From Sympetrum striolatum (taxonomy: Eukaryota > Arthropoda > Insecta > Odonata > Libellulidae), in NCBI GenBank assembly GCA_947579665.1, contig OX388347.1, positions 19,646,562-19,710,561 on the forward strand: DNA of 64,000 bases. The letters are read 5' to 3'. Every line of letters begins with the position of its first letter. The first letter of the stretch is position 1. The position numbers and the translations under genes were made by a program. Positions 1-11,999 of this stretch are shown here, in pieces. Under the pieces are notes generated by a model, which saw nothing but the letters and a program-made list of their open reading frames with translations, was not told the DNA's origin and did not search any database.

Positions 1-3000
1 ATGACAGAACTTCATGCAGGACGAACTTCACTATCGAAATCGAACCGAAATTAAAAGTATAAACCTTTACAAACTTTTCTATAAAGGTTTAATTTACAGT
101 TTTAAAATTAACATTTTTCTGATGTGCTCGATGCCAAACATGTTTATTTATTATCAAAGAGTTGTCGAATGCTGATCTCTGATGAAAAGTCCCAGCACAG
201 TGACCGGAATCACGAATTCGGCAAATGTAGAGATGAGTCACCGTCAACTTTTACGGCAGGATGTACGAAGAGATAGACATCTGGAGACGCGAATCCCATA
301 GCACTTCCTCATCTCCCACGCCCTTCCCCAACTTCCGTTTAATGCTTTTTTAATGTTCGCGCCTCGCCGGAGCGTCGCCCAGGTGTTGTGCGGGCCGAAT
401 TACACGCACTAATTTTGCGGTATCTCCCGTGACCGTCTTTTTATTACGCTCGTGTATGAAGACCCGTTACCGAGGATAAGAGATCTTGCAACTGGAGAGG
501 TCCATCCAACTGTTTATAGCATATTAGCAGCTTGGGATGGTTAAAGAGAGCCGCAGTACGAAATATACTCATGCTTTCGTAATTAACCGCTTAATTACTA
601 AAATTAAGCTCAAATTATCTCTATAATAACCCTTTCATAGTTAAGTGACTATGAAAAGTTACATCGATAATTGCAGCGATGTATTTATTTGGTAATTTGA
701 GTATAGAATAAATTTAGAAATCAATCTGACACTAATGTTTTCAAAGAAGGAAACTTTTACCTTATATAATGCGCTGCCCGTATCTAATCATTTCGATTTA
801 CCTGCCCGTATCAGGTATGGGAAATCAGTAGGGGGATTATGAGGGACCGTGGATTCATAAATCATTTGGGGAAGAATGCAATGGAAAAGATAAGGCCTAA
901 CTACTTCCATTAAAAGGCGTGATCAATAACTAAAATTAAGTATTAATTTTATAATGGAAAATATGGGTTATAGTAAGATTGTATTGACTCCATCTCGACT
1001 CGCGTAAAGGTCGATTAGTAATTTTTCGGTTAGTTTATTTTGTATACGCATCTACCTATCTATCATCTTGTCTAATAGACAAGGAAAATGTTCTGGGGTA
1101 ACTAGTAGCTTACAAAGTGATTATTATGAATTTATTAATTCGTAAACTACTTTTCTCATCTCAGTCATTAAGTTAGTTCAGTAACCTTTCCTGCGGTTTA
1201 TCTTTTTTTGATATCCTGGTAATCATTTCCGGAAGTACTTAGGCGCTGCCTTAGTAGAACATAATAAAATCCAACTCATTTTGTTCTTCCGCCGTATTGC
1301 TGTCATTCATAATTAATCAGTTTAGCAAAGTTTTTTATTAGGTCGATGAATAGAATTTGAAGCTTAAATACCAAAGAAAAGACAGGTAAAAAGACCTACG
1401 AGACCAAAACTCAATCACGGAACTTAAATTTGCCAGACTGTTACTCTAACGGATTGAGTTATCTTGCAGAGAATTTACTTGTACAATCAACTGTAGGAAA
1501 AATACCCATTCTGAATTTTTTGTATAATGATATTGTAAAAAAATCTTTTCTGTAATATTCTCAAATATAGTGCTCGAAATTTTTACCTATACTTTTGTTT
1601 AACAGTCTTTAAATTTTGGTTTTAGGATAAGACCTATACATGTTATTTTCCTTACAGAAGAAACTGTGAAAACGGAAGGCTTAGCGCAGGCTCACACTGC
1701 AGTTTACGAGTTTTATTTCTGCGGAGCGTTACTCATGTGCAGGACGTCTATTCCTGGTTTATTCCCGATGTTATTGCCTCCATCGCTTTTGGGATGGCTC
1801 ACGAAAGACTCCTTTGACTATGAATTTTCATCATGATGACCTTACCTTAAGTCGCGAACGTGAGACTATTAACATATTTTAGATGTATTCCAAAAGATTA
1901 CCGTCCATTCTGTCGTATCTCTAATTATTCATTGTAGGACTTTATTTTTAATTCTTTTATACGTGCAAGCCTTGCAAAAATGACTAAATTCTCCAAATAA
2001 TTGTCTGAAGAATTTCGACCTTTATTAATGTATTTACTCACGTGATGAGCTTCCTCAGATATGTAGGAGTAGCATTGAATGTTGCCTATATATCAGGGGT
2101 GTTCAAAGTCTTGCTAGGAATAGAAGTAATTCATTTTCAAAGATAATTCGTTTTCAGATTGCTTCAATGGATTGGGCAGAATTACTGTATTATTGATCAT
2201 CTATACATTATTGTAAAAATTAGACTAGCCATTCTTTCAAGATCTGATTTTCTTCGGTCGAAATAGTACGAAATAGTTAGGAGTCTCTAAGGGTTGCCTG
2301 AATGGGATATAAGGGCTGATTGAAAGTTTCAAGATCCTTGGGGATGTTGCCCTTAAGAGATGGAAGAACGTAATCTGAGGTGTAAAAAAATACAAGAAAG
2401 ATATATCGGATTAAGTTCCGTGAAAGGCGATTTGATCGGTCGCCAAATTTTAACCCATTTTCCATTTCTTACGTTAATGTTTCGCATTTAAAATTTACGA
2501 CTCTTTTCAAGCTGTATTTAATCTTTATGTAGATAATTTCAGTATAATGTTCGATGTATAGTATGAAATTATTTTTGCGGATTTTTTCTACTAATTTTAT
2601 ATACCTGCCTAGATTACACTGAGGCTCCATATATTTTCATCAAAATTTTGTTTGTTAAAGTTTACTTTAACTCAAATATATACGGTGTTTAATGTTTAGA
2701 CGATTATTTGCGTTGCATGCGAGTAAAATAAATGAATTTTGGAAACTAAAATAGGCGCTCTAACAATATTCCGTATCTACGCGAAGTCTTAGAGAGAAAT
2801 TTCTTTTTTCCAAGCAGCTCTTCATGATTTCCATTGATCTTAAAAATACTTTTTCTGAGGGCATATTTCATCCAGTTGTTTCATCTAACTTAATTGAGCG
2901 TAGTAGGAGGGTCTTTCGGGTCGTAGGCCTTGCAAAAGGATGTTGCAGCCTTGCATTATCTTCTTTCTAACCCCTTTCATTCCTCGAATGTTTACTTTTT

Positions 3001-3752
3001 AAGTAATTGAGTGCTTTCGCAGCGGGCGTGAATCCGCGAAACGTGCTCCAAGTGTGACTCAGATCGCCGTTTTAACCGACCGAAGCTCCGACTCATATCC
3101 TGGCTGATCGCGTACCATTCCGTACCGCGTTTATTTTCGGTCGCTCACCGATTTTTTTATACGCTCCCCTATTTTTCCTTTACCCTTTCTTCCCCTGCCG
3201 CATTGTTAATGGTCGGAAGAGACCCCTTGGAACCTTTCACGCTTTTGCAAGGTTCCTCACTCGAGATAGATTTACTTCTGCCATCTTTCGCCGGGGAATT
3301 TTGAATGTAATGATTTCAGCATGAGTGTTTACGGAATTGCCTTCTACGCTTCGTTCCAGTTTTGTAGTCGTTACGGTAGCTGAAAGTGAGGTAGTAATCT
3401 TCCAATTGAAACGTTGATTCGCAATTATATTCCTCCGATTGTAAATTACCGCATATGGGAGACCTCGCATGAGGCTATTTTCGCAGGGAGGGGAATACTT
3501 CTTTTGATTCTATCCCTTCTTAAGCCGTCGTTACTTACTTCAACTACTGGAACGTGTTACAGTAGACCTTAGAGGTCCCCTATCATGCGGGATTGGCCCT
3601 AGTGTTGTTTTGTCCTGTTTTCGAGGATGCATTCGTCGTCGCTTGAAGAATTTCCCGTAATTTAGATAAGAATTGACATTGATTGAAATGACGGTGTTTA
3701 AAGGTGGTCGTTATTAGTCTGAGTTGAGCTTATCCGCTAGAGGCTTTGGACG
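1..3752. other. intergenic, no gene seen
   Basis: AT-rich sequence with abundant CpG: a hand count gives 35 CpG in bases 1-660, at or above expectation for its base composition. The short open frames here have no recognisable protein pattern, splice context or codon bias, and look like chance. No transposon ends or RNA gene were seen. It may be upstream intron or intergenic DNA of the gene further right. Confidence 0.6.
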
Positions 3753-3956
3753 AATTATAGGTTTAAAATCTCCATTAGCTGTCTTTGTCGACGTTCCTCG
3801 GCTCATTCACCGGTATTCGGGGAAAACTAGAAAGGATCATCTCGATTTTAAGGGTTCTTACAAGCGCAGTGACCCTTTCTCGTTTTCTCCGAATACCGGT
3901 GAATAAGACGAGGAACGCCGACAAAGGCGGCTATTGGAGATTTTAAACCTCTAATT
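3753..3956. mobile_element. foldback (inverted-repeat) element, MITE-like
   Basis: Two arms of about 87 bp (3753-3839 and 3870-3956) are reverse complements with roughly 90% identity, separated by a loop of about 30 bp. The arms share tracts such as GGTTTAAAATCTCC, GTTCCTCG and CACCGGTATTCGG. The whole unit would fold into one long hairpin. There is no coding capacity, and no clear target-site duplication was found, so the family is unassigned. A 60-codon frame running through it is a by-product of the repeat. Confidence 0.8.
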
Positions 3957-6900
3957 AGTAAACTGCCATGTTCCAAAATTTCTTTCATTGCAGCTTTAGA
4001 CGAAGTAGAAGAAAGTGTGGTTCCAGTATACGATGAGCATGATCTTCGAGAGGCATCGACAAAACAAGGAAGTACTTGGCACTTAAATGGATAATTTCTT
4101 CTGGTCGTTCTTTCCGCGGTACTTTAGAAATTCTAACAGGGGTAGATTAGCTAAGAATTCGGATGTCAATACATCCCTGCTGAACGCTACTGGTTACTCG
4201 CGGGGTATACATCCAAGTCTAAAGCTCAGGGAATGCTGTATGTATAGTATACGGTGTGTCGCATTGTCATGTTTCTTGGAAGTTATATTGCAGCAAGATT
4301 TTCCCGATATGGATATTGGTCGAAAATAATGACTTCTGACGGTGCAAAAAGGAATTTTTTAATTTGTAAGCATACGTTGCGAAAAGATTAGACCATAAAA
4401 AAGTTTTATCTTGTTTTTTTTTAATAGTAATATTAATAACCTCTACAGCAAGGGATTTACTTGTACTCAAGCGATAAATTCTAACACTTTATCTCGAAGT
4501 TGAAAAAAATTATCTTTATTGATTAATCCAAAGTTTTTTACTTTACGCTTGAGATGACGTATACCAGCATGTGCGCGTAGGTTTATCTAGTGTCAGGATT
4601 CTCTTCGAGTGATGGCATAGCTGTGTCTTTCGTGTCGTGTATTCTAAATTGAAATCTTGTCAATCCAGGAAGTGATCAATGGAAGAGACTCTAAAGGATG
4701 CTGAGAAGTCAGTGTAGCCTTCCTCTAATGGTTCATGCGGAAGGGGTCTTCCCTCATTGCTCTTAATTGGCATTTCTATTCTTAACGATCTGAAGCTTCG
4801 AAGGACGACCCCCGTCGTGCGATTCCATCCCCATCTTGCGTTAGGGTCTTCCTCTTTGACATTTACCTCAGCAGTTCTTTCTTTTTCCTTTCCTGAGAAC
4901 AATGATCCCACAGTCAACTTCTGCTTTCTTTTATGTCTATTGCGTTAGAGATCGGACCGATGTAAAAGGTTTGTGTCCGTGATTACAAAATTGAATGGGA
5001 AATTCCTCTTAAGTAATTAGTATTTGTGTTATATGTAACATAGAATTTGTAATGTTTACTACCTTTTTGCACAGTTTTTCGTTAATCAATATTAATAAGT
5101 TTCATAAATTCTAATGTTTCTCCTAGCACGTTGTATTGTAGGCAATGTCATTCTGGTTGATTGATTAATCATATGGAAGAGAAATCTTCAACACGTAATA
5201 TAGCAAATAATTTGTGTAAATCATAGTTTTAGCATTATTACCTGTTGAAAATATTAGTTGGAATTTTATCTAATTGTATTAAACAATCGTCTGCTCAGGT
5301 AGCAATTGTCGTATAATTTTATTAATATTGAAAATATTTGAAACGCCCCTTGATAATCACGAATGTTCATAATATACGTTCTATTTTACTTAATATAGGT
5401 CGGCTGATTGGATTTTGAATTTAGGAATGATTCATTCAAAGTGAATTAAGGGGTTTAACCAAAAACATGAAAACGTACGAATTAATGTTGTTATTCCTTA
5501 TGCGGGTATAAACGTTTATAACCTATTAAATTGATGATGTATCTAATATACTATATTTTTTATCCCATATCTTCTTTCCTATATATAAACGTTTATATTC
5601 AGAAAAAAAGCTTGAAAAGAATGCTAAAGGGCGTGTAGAAAAGACTGTGGCCTTCATACTAATTCGTTTAATACACGTTCCCGATTAAATGAAACTGCTG
5701 CAGATGAGAATTTTATTGAAATTGCGTTGTTCTAATCTCCATAAAGTTGGAAGCCTCGAATTGACCTTAAGCACTCTTTGCGATCGATGAAGAGGTAAAA
5801 ATAACGTTGCCCATTTGCCCTTTTCACTCATCAATTCATTCGGCGCGGTGTTTTTCCATTAACTTGCGCAATAAAGCTCGTGATTTTTATAAGGCCTCAA
5901 TGTACGTATTTTGAAGTATTTTTTTTATTTTTATACTTATCGGCTGGGCATGCTATCTTTTCTGCTGCTCTAATCTTTTACATTGGCGGATTCGGTGTTC
6001 TTGACCTGATATTTGTCATTATCTTTCAAAAACAATGATATGTGCATTTCTTGTTTTCATACCGTTGTTTCGATACATGAGTCTGTATTTTCATTTTAAT
6101 TCAGCGGTGTAAAAGCTAAAGATAAGGAATAATGTCGTTATCAGTTATTAATTCCACTTCACATGTTGCAAGGAACAAAGACAAGGAAATACAAAGAAAC
6201 AATTATTAATGAAAAGTATTCCAATAATCAGTGAGCCACAGTGATTAATCATATCTATTTTCTCTCAAATACAATTTACTAAGGACCTAAGAAGAAATTA
6301 AGACTTAAAGATTCTCATGGATAATTGAACCCGTTACCAGTAGTAAGGAATGTAGAGATAAATTAAAAGACTAATTCTATTACTAACAGAAAAACAAAAG
6401 TAATATTATAGAGATTAAGGAATACAAAAAGCAATATGTATGTTATGTATATTGATATGTTAAGTACCTTAATGTTCTAGCGTTCAGTATATTCATATTC
6501 CCAAACATTCCATAATATACAGCTACCCCTTTTTTGTTTCTTGATATCTTATCTTCCCTTTATATCTTCTAACAATTCTTGACTTGGTATTTCCCTTTGT
6601 CTTTTCCCTTTCATTCCATCTTCAATTACGTTCTTTAGCAATACTTCTATTGATATTTGATTCTTCTTTTTCCCATGATCTCGCTTACGTAAAGTTATCC
6701 TAGCTAGCGTTTTGCGTTTAAGAGTATAATAATAATATTAACATTTTGAACATCGAAAAAGATAGGAAGACCAAGTCAGATCGACTATAAGTAGTGTGTT
6801 GTTTTGCAGAGTAAAATGTATCTACTGTGTACTCCCGCAATATCTCCATCTCTATTCTCCATTAACGTGTATCTATAAAGTGGGAATGAACGATAGTCGC

Positions 6901-8020
6901 ATAGGCATAGGCGGGAGAAAAGCGAGCATTGGAGACAGGATACGGCGGTTTTGCAAAACGGTGTACAATTCGTCAACCGCGGTCATTCAAAACCGTGGTT
7001 GAGGAAACCTCTGGGATTATTGTATTAGCGCAGATAGTTTATCGACCGTTTCCGTACCAACTCGTTCCGCCTGTTTCCTCTCGTCCTTCGGAGGTCGGCT
7101 AATCCGGTATTCCCTCTGACTGAGAGAAAGACCTACATACATGGATCTGCTTTCCTTTGCATTCATGAGAGGCAGGGACTGGAAGAATCGTCTGGCCCGT
7201 GTGCACGTGACTTGTCTCGATGGTTTCGCGTATGCTTCGCAAGTACACACTTTTAGTTATCGTTGATCTCTGTGGTTCAATGTTAATATACAGTTTCAGC
7301 TATTTATGGATGCATGCGGAGTCTTGAGACGGTGTTGGCTCATTCAGGGCGCCAATGTGTTCCACTCGCACGCGAAAGTGAAAAATTTGTCGAACATTTT
7401 CTATTGTCCATCATGAAGGACGAAATTACTTGCTAAAACCTTTAATGAAGTATCTTGCTAACCCGCCTTTTGACTTAAGCACTCCTAAAATGAGCCTTGT
7501 TTATTGGTTGCTAAGAGACTTAGAAATCCTCTAATTAATTTGTTTAAAAGTCTTATGTAATCGCACAATTAAGATTGACCTTTTAGTAATTATTTTGATT
7601 GATTTGATAAAATGAATGCGAACTGTGATAATGAGAAAGGGGAATTTTTTTATGGGATGCACTAGAAGTAGACATTTTTCTAGCTTGGTTTCTGATAAAT
7701 TTTCCTCTCTTGACTTAACGATCGACAGAAGTAAGGGATGGAAAGATTGGATTTTTTTGTGAATCGATCTATGAAGATATAAATAGAGTAAATACAAAAT
7801 GGATCTCATACGTAATTGCAGCCTGCATATTCCTTTCATTAGAATAGCTCCACCGACAACTGGCTGAAGTGTGAAACATTTTATACAATTATAGTTATTC
7901 TACATGTATTTATACAAACATTGGAGCAGTTTCATTTATCTTTAGCGTGGTATTGTACGGATCGTAAACGTGGTCTGTCGAGTAGAGGGGAAAATACAGT
8001 CATTTAGATATGGTGATATA
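3957..8020. other. intergenic, no gene seen
   Basis: No convincing exon on either strand. Frames of 60-100 codons here are AT-rich and rich in Ile, Leu and Lys with no motif, as expected by chance. The only structure noted is a pair of short palindromes at 5507 and 5583, listed separately. Confidence 0.55.
5507..5598. repeat. twin palindromes around TATAAACGTTTATA
   Basis: The 14-bp perfect palindrome TATAAACGTTTATA occurs at 5507-5520 and again inside a 16-bp palindrome at 5583-5598, about 76 bp apart. No gene lies nearby. It could be a paired protein-binding site or chance in AT-rich DNA. Confidence 0.5.
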
Positions 8021-8029
8021 TTAGACAGA

Positions 8030-8310
8030 ATGAGTGAGGAGGTCCCAAGCAGAATTAAGGAAGAAGTTAGTTTCGGTAGAACAAAGAAGAGGAAGCTGAA
8101 TTGGACGCATTGTTAGAGATGCTCATTGGGAGGATGAAGGAAAGGGACGGATGGTAAAAGCATGTGTCGGAAGGCTTGAAACATTATGGAGGTTGTGGAA
8201 AGCAGCGGCGAAATGAAGAGAATAGCAAATGACGGAAGAATTAGAAGGGAAATCATGGGTGTTAACCAGTATGAAGGTTGTTGACAAAGATGGTTTTTGA
8301 ACCCAGGCTG
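8030..8310 (+). mobile_element. 3' tail of a non-LTR retrotransposon (LINE), decayed
   Basis: In the + strand this stretch reads, with one frame slip near 8110, as the familiar end of an insect LINE ORF2: a basic segment containing KKRKLNW, then IVRDAHWEDEGKGRM, then a W/K-rich end broken by stops. In intact copies this region follows the reverse transcriptase and typically contains a KxxWIGHxxR-type motif. Frameshift and stops show it is dead. Purine-rich strand bias supports the call. The clade is not assigned. Confidence 0.55.
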
Positions 8311-8319
8311 CTGAAAGAG

Positions 8320-8700
8320 TCTTAAGCGATGAAGGCGTGCTCGATTAAGTTAATAAATCGGTGGGTTGGTTCGAGGGGGCGGTTGAGTAATCTTTTTTTA
8401 CGAGTCCGCATGGGAGAGCGTGCGTAAAGGCCGTGGTCCAGAAGATGCCGTGCGCCCATTGGTCTGCGAGAAGCGGCGGTGACGTCACTCGATAGACTCG
8501 CTGGTGGGAGTCCGTCGTCTGCATTTTCTGCGATTGGGGGAGACTGCGGGCGACGCGACTGCACAACTGTGTGGACTTCGATGAACGGTCAATTTAGATG
8601 CCGCGCATGGAATCGGTGCATCGAACTTCTAACTACTCCGTGGGCGCCACTGAACGTGGAATTCGCGATGAATTCAATACGAATTCAGATCGGATGGTCT
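8320..8700. promoter_or_regulatory. CpG-rich island with CRE palindrome and inverted CCAAT
   Basis: This roughly 380-bp block is much richer in G+C and CpG than its surroundings. It contains the perfect CRE/ATF palindrome TGACGTCA at 8480-8487 and an inverted CCAAT (ATTGG) at 8458-8462, 17 bp upstream. Overlapping frames on both strands look like a consequence of GC-rich DNA rather than genes. It is a reasonable promoter candidate, possibly a distal 5' start for the gene at 29.8 kb, but no first exon or TATA box was identified. Confidence 0.35.
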
Positions 8701-9386
8701 CAGTTCGAACTGCATACACAATGAAAAGTGCACTGCTCAAACGCCATCTGCTTTTCAGTTTCTTTTTTGTTGTAAAATAATCTCCTGTGTACTCTTTCAG
8801 TCGTTTTAAAGCTCGGGTTAGTTTAATGTATGCTAGTTTTGTTGCGACTTGAATAATGTATCCTCGATGTTGAGTATATGATACTGGTATTGTTTTAAGT
8901 CTTGTATCGAAGCATCAACATATAAGTTATTCCTTCTGATGGTGGATATAAGTTCCGTATAATTAAGGATTAGATCGAGGAGCGAATTTAGTTCCAAGTA
9001 AGAGGGAACTCTGAGATGGATTTGAATGTGTCGGAAAACTAATTGAAGCATTGAGATGGAAAGAACCGCAGTCATTTCGCATAACCGCGAACGGAGCAGT
9101 GCAGGTTTTCATTCAGGTTTTTTTTTCTGGACGGTGCCCATTAATTTAATGGCATATGGTTTTGGAACTGTTATCTTAAGTGAGTTTCCTTTTCGGTTTA
9201 TTTGGGCTACGAGACTAAATTCATGAATGGGTCCCCATTTTGTGAAGCAGTTATGTGGTAAAGCAACACAGTTTTCACGTTTTATATGGTAGTACCTTTT
9301 TCTAAATAAAATTGCTCTCCGCATTGTTGCTTTTTGATCGACTTTTCTATGGACGAATTTATTTCCCTATTTTTTGTGGTATATCC

Positions 9387-9412
9387 ATAGAGTAAGGATA
9401 TCCTTACTCTAT
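9387..9412. repeat. 26-bp perfect palindrome
   Basis: Thirteen bases followed directly by their exact reverse complement, centred between 9399 and 9400, with no spacer (half-site ATAGAGTAAGGAT). It lies in AT-rich intergenic DNA. It could be a junction of small inverted copies or a dyad binding site. Confidence 0.7.
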
Positions 9413-9637
9413 TGTATATCTTAAGTGAAATAATAACCTATATATATCTCTAATACGTTGCATTAATTTTTACTTTATTTATCAATTTGGAGTTGCTAAA
9501 GTAAGAATTAAAATGTTATTTTTTTATTTTTAGTAAGATTTAGGTTAAAATCGATTCTGTAAAACTATTATTGTCCGTTAGAACCGGGGGTTGTGAAGGT
9601 ATTGCGTTTGCCAACATTTTTATATCTTTCGACTTTC

Positions 9638-9685
9638 GATAATCTCATTTCATTGATAGAAATTCCTACCTCCCAATGATCGATA
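9638..9685 (+). repeat. dispersed repeat, copy 1
   Basis: Matches 11573-11622 in the same orientation. Both contain CGATAATCTCATTT, then GATAG, then AAATTCC and ACCTCCCAATGATC, with a 5-base indel between them. They are probably two fragments of one repeat family; the element borders are not visible. Confidence 0.6.
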
Positions 9686-10799
9686 CTTCTTATGTATCGA
9701 TCTTTTTGCTTTAGACATTCTTACCGTTCCGCCATATTCAAATGCAATGATATCTCTATTAACGAGTGATGAAGACTTCGAGCAATAAAGATTTTCATCG
9801 TTACTTTTTGGACTATTTGCGTACATGTTTACGAATGTTTTCGAGGGAAATGACCCTAAACATTGAGGCCACGGCTCATTTTTGCTCCGAATCAAGGAAC
9901 TACTGCTGTATCGACGCCCCATTGATTGTCGCACCCCTGGGCGTTTGCCTCAATTTCTCACTGACTGCATCCGTCCCCTGGTGGAATTAAGATGATTAAT
10001 TCAGCCCACGGTTTAGGAGGACTTCATTGAAGTCACTGACGTCGTAATTTATCTTCGTTCACTACCGTCGCTGCCTGCGTGAAAGTGGACACAAACGCAA
10101 TGAATCTTTCACGCTTGGAGAAGCAGCTCACAAATGGAACTCTATCGCACTCAGTTCCGAAAATGGGCTTCTTTCGTTTTATTCCTCGAAGGGCTTCCGT
10201 GGTTTCTACGATGAGTGATGGCGTCTCTAGCGCCGCAGGTTGCTGACCCCTGCTAGATACTGGAGGATTTTTTTCAAACGCTGATTAAACGTTTTTCCTC
10301 GCGGCATTCTTATATCGATGGCTCGGTCACGCTGCCGAAGATTGGCTTTTCAAAACCAGCCTTTCTATTCTCAAATAAACCGAAATTTTTTATTTTGTAT
10401 CTTTCATCTCCAACCGTTTTGATGGGTTCTACGGATATCAGGAGATTGCTTATGTATCAGACTATGCCCAATCATAGTTATGTAAGTTGCGTCATTCTAC
10501 CCACAATGCCTCTCAATCTCCCCTAGGTTTACACCAATTTCAGCGTCAGTCTCTACCGTGTCTGATCAATACAGCGTTATACAGGACTGGCCTCGAATTC
10601 GCAAGTTTTGTCCCTAAATCTGAGATATTCCTTTCGGATATCTACTCCTCAAAAATTCTTCGGTCGTTACTGTTATTATTATTTCTAATTGTTATTGGTA
10701 CTTCTAATCAGTCATTAGAATGTAAATAAATTTCAGGCGGTATAAACAGATCACACATGATTATTTTATAAAAGGCATCCTTAACAACCGGACGTAAAA

Positions 10800-11370
10800 T
10801 CTAGGGCAATTCGAAAGATTAAATTTGTAATCTTCGGGATTTGGATATGTAATATTGAACGAATTTTTAAACCTAATTGAAAAATACCTAGGATGAAAAA
10901 TTGTGCGATATTTCCAAATTTGCTATTTATTTTAAAAGATTTTTCATCGAATATGAAGCTAGTTTAGGTTGATTAAAATCCTAAGTTAAATATAGAACAA
11001 TACCAGAGATTAAAAATTTAATCTTCAGAATTAGGATATACAATAATATGGGAAAGTTGAAACCTATGCGATCTCAAATATCAAGTTTTATACGTGGTAA
11101 ACAGTACGGTGTATCAAGATGAAGGATTTTTACTAATTCAAAAGCTTCCTCTTCAAATATGAAGCTGGTTTAGGCTGATTAAAAGTACCATATTAATTGT
11201 GGAACATCGCGAAAGATAAAATGTACTATCTTAAACTCTTGCGACCTCTAGTTCTAAAGTTTCACGCAAGGAAAAATAATGCTACATATTAAAATGGGGG
11301 TTTTTTTTACTTCATTTATAAGCTTCCTCCTCAAATGTGAAGCGTATTCAGGCTCATTAAAACCCCGCCT
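10800..11370 (+). repeat. degenerate tandem array, three copies of ~180-206 bp
   Basis: Two landmarks each recur three times in order. The first is a GAAAGATTAAA...ATCTT block near 10812, 11006 and 11211. The second is ATATGAAGCTxGTTTAGGxTGATTAAAA near 10951, 11157 and 11335. Spacings are about 195-206 bp, shortening to about 178 bp at the end. The copies have diverged considerably. A chance frame of 79 codons overlaps the last copy. It looks like a short relic of satellite-type amplification. Confidence 0.65.
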
Positions 11371-11572
11371 TCCTCTGTTTACAGTCTGGACAATGAATGT
11401 CCTTATAACAATTTGGCGCCTTCCTGCTTTTCTCGGAGTTTATACGGAACGGTCGTTTAAGCCCTTTGCCTCCATTCATTCCCCTCCTCCTCAGCCTCCT
11501 TTCTGGATCTTTCTTTGACATCTGTCTCTCGACTCACTCATAGCGCACTTCCTTTACATCTTTCCACTTCCG

Positions 11573-11622
11573 GCGATAATCTCATTTGATCGATAGACTC
11601 AGAAATTCCGACCTCCCAATGA
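11573..11622 (+). repeat. dispersed repeat, copy 2
   Basis: Partner of 9638-9685: same orientation, with high identity over about 45 bp apart from a short insertion (ACTCAG) in this copy. It lies about 200 bp after the tandem array, which may have been carried in the same repeat-rich block. Confidence 0.6.
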
Positions 11623-11949
11623 TCTCTTCCACTATCAGAGGCGTTGAAATAGGCTTTTTCGAATTTATGGCTTTAGATTTTCCTCGGGGAAAACTTGAGG
11701 GGACGAGTGTTTTAGAGGATCCCCTCCAATGTGTTAGTCGTGGTCTGTTTGCTTTTCCTTAGTCAACTCTTTCCCTCGGAAGTAAGTCCTGCGTCAGGGT
11801 TATTTATTTTCTAAGCCAAAGTCCACTTTGTTACTTTCAAAGGCCGAATGTTTGGTCCATTAACCTCCAAAGATAAAATTTTCTGTTAATGTTTACTATA
11901 TGCGGATTTCAAGCAGCAGGCTGCTACTAAAGCTAGCCTTTACTATGGC

Positions 11950-11999
11950 AATGAAAAAATAATACTCCCTAACCGCTTGTTAGGGAGTATTTTTTCATT
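11950..11999. repeat. short inverted repeat (hairpin)
   Basis: AATGAAAAAAT...ACTCCCTAA at 11950-11973 is mirrored by TTAGGGAGTATTTTTTCATT at 11980-11999, with a 6-base loop and a 3-base bulge in the left arm. It is a small foldback structure. The T run in one arm could resemble a terminator, but there is no neighbouring gene to terminate. Confidence 0.65.

Noticed and set aside
7531..7839. 102-codon minus frame
   Set aside because: Ile/Leu/Lys-rich translation of AT-rich DNA without motif or splice signals.
8322..8566. Two overlapping minus frames and one + frame in the CpG island
   Set aside because: All arise from GC-rich, stop-poor DNA, with no motif and no splice context.
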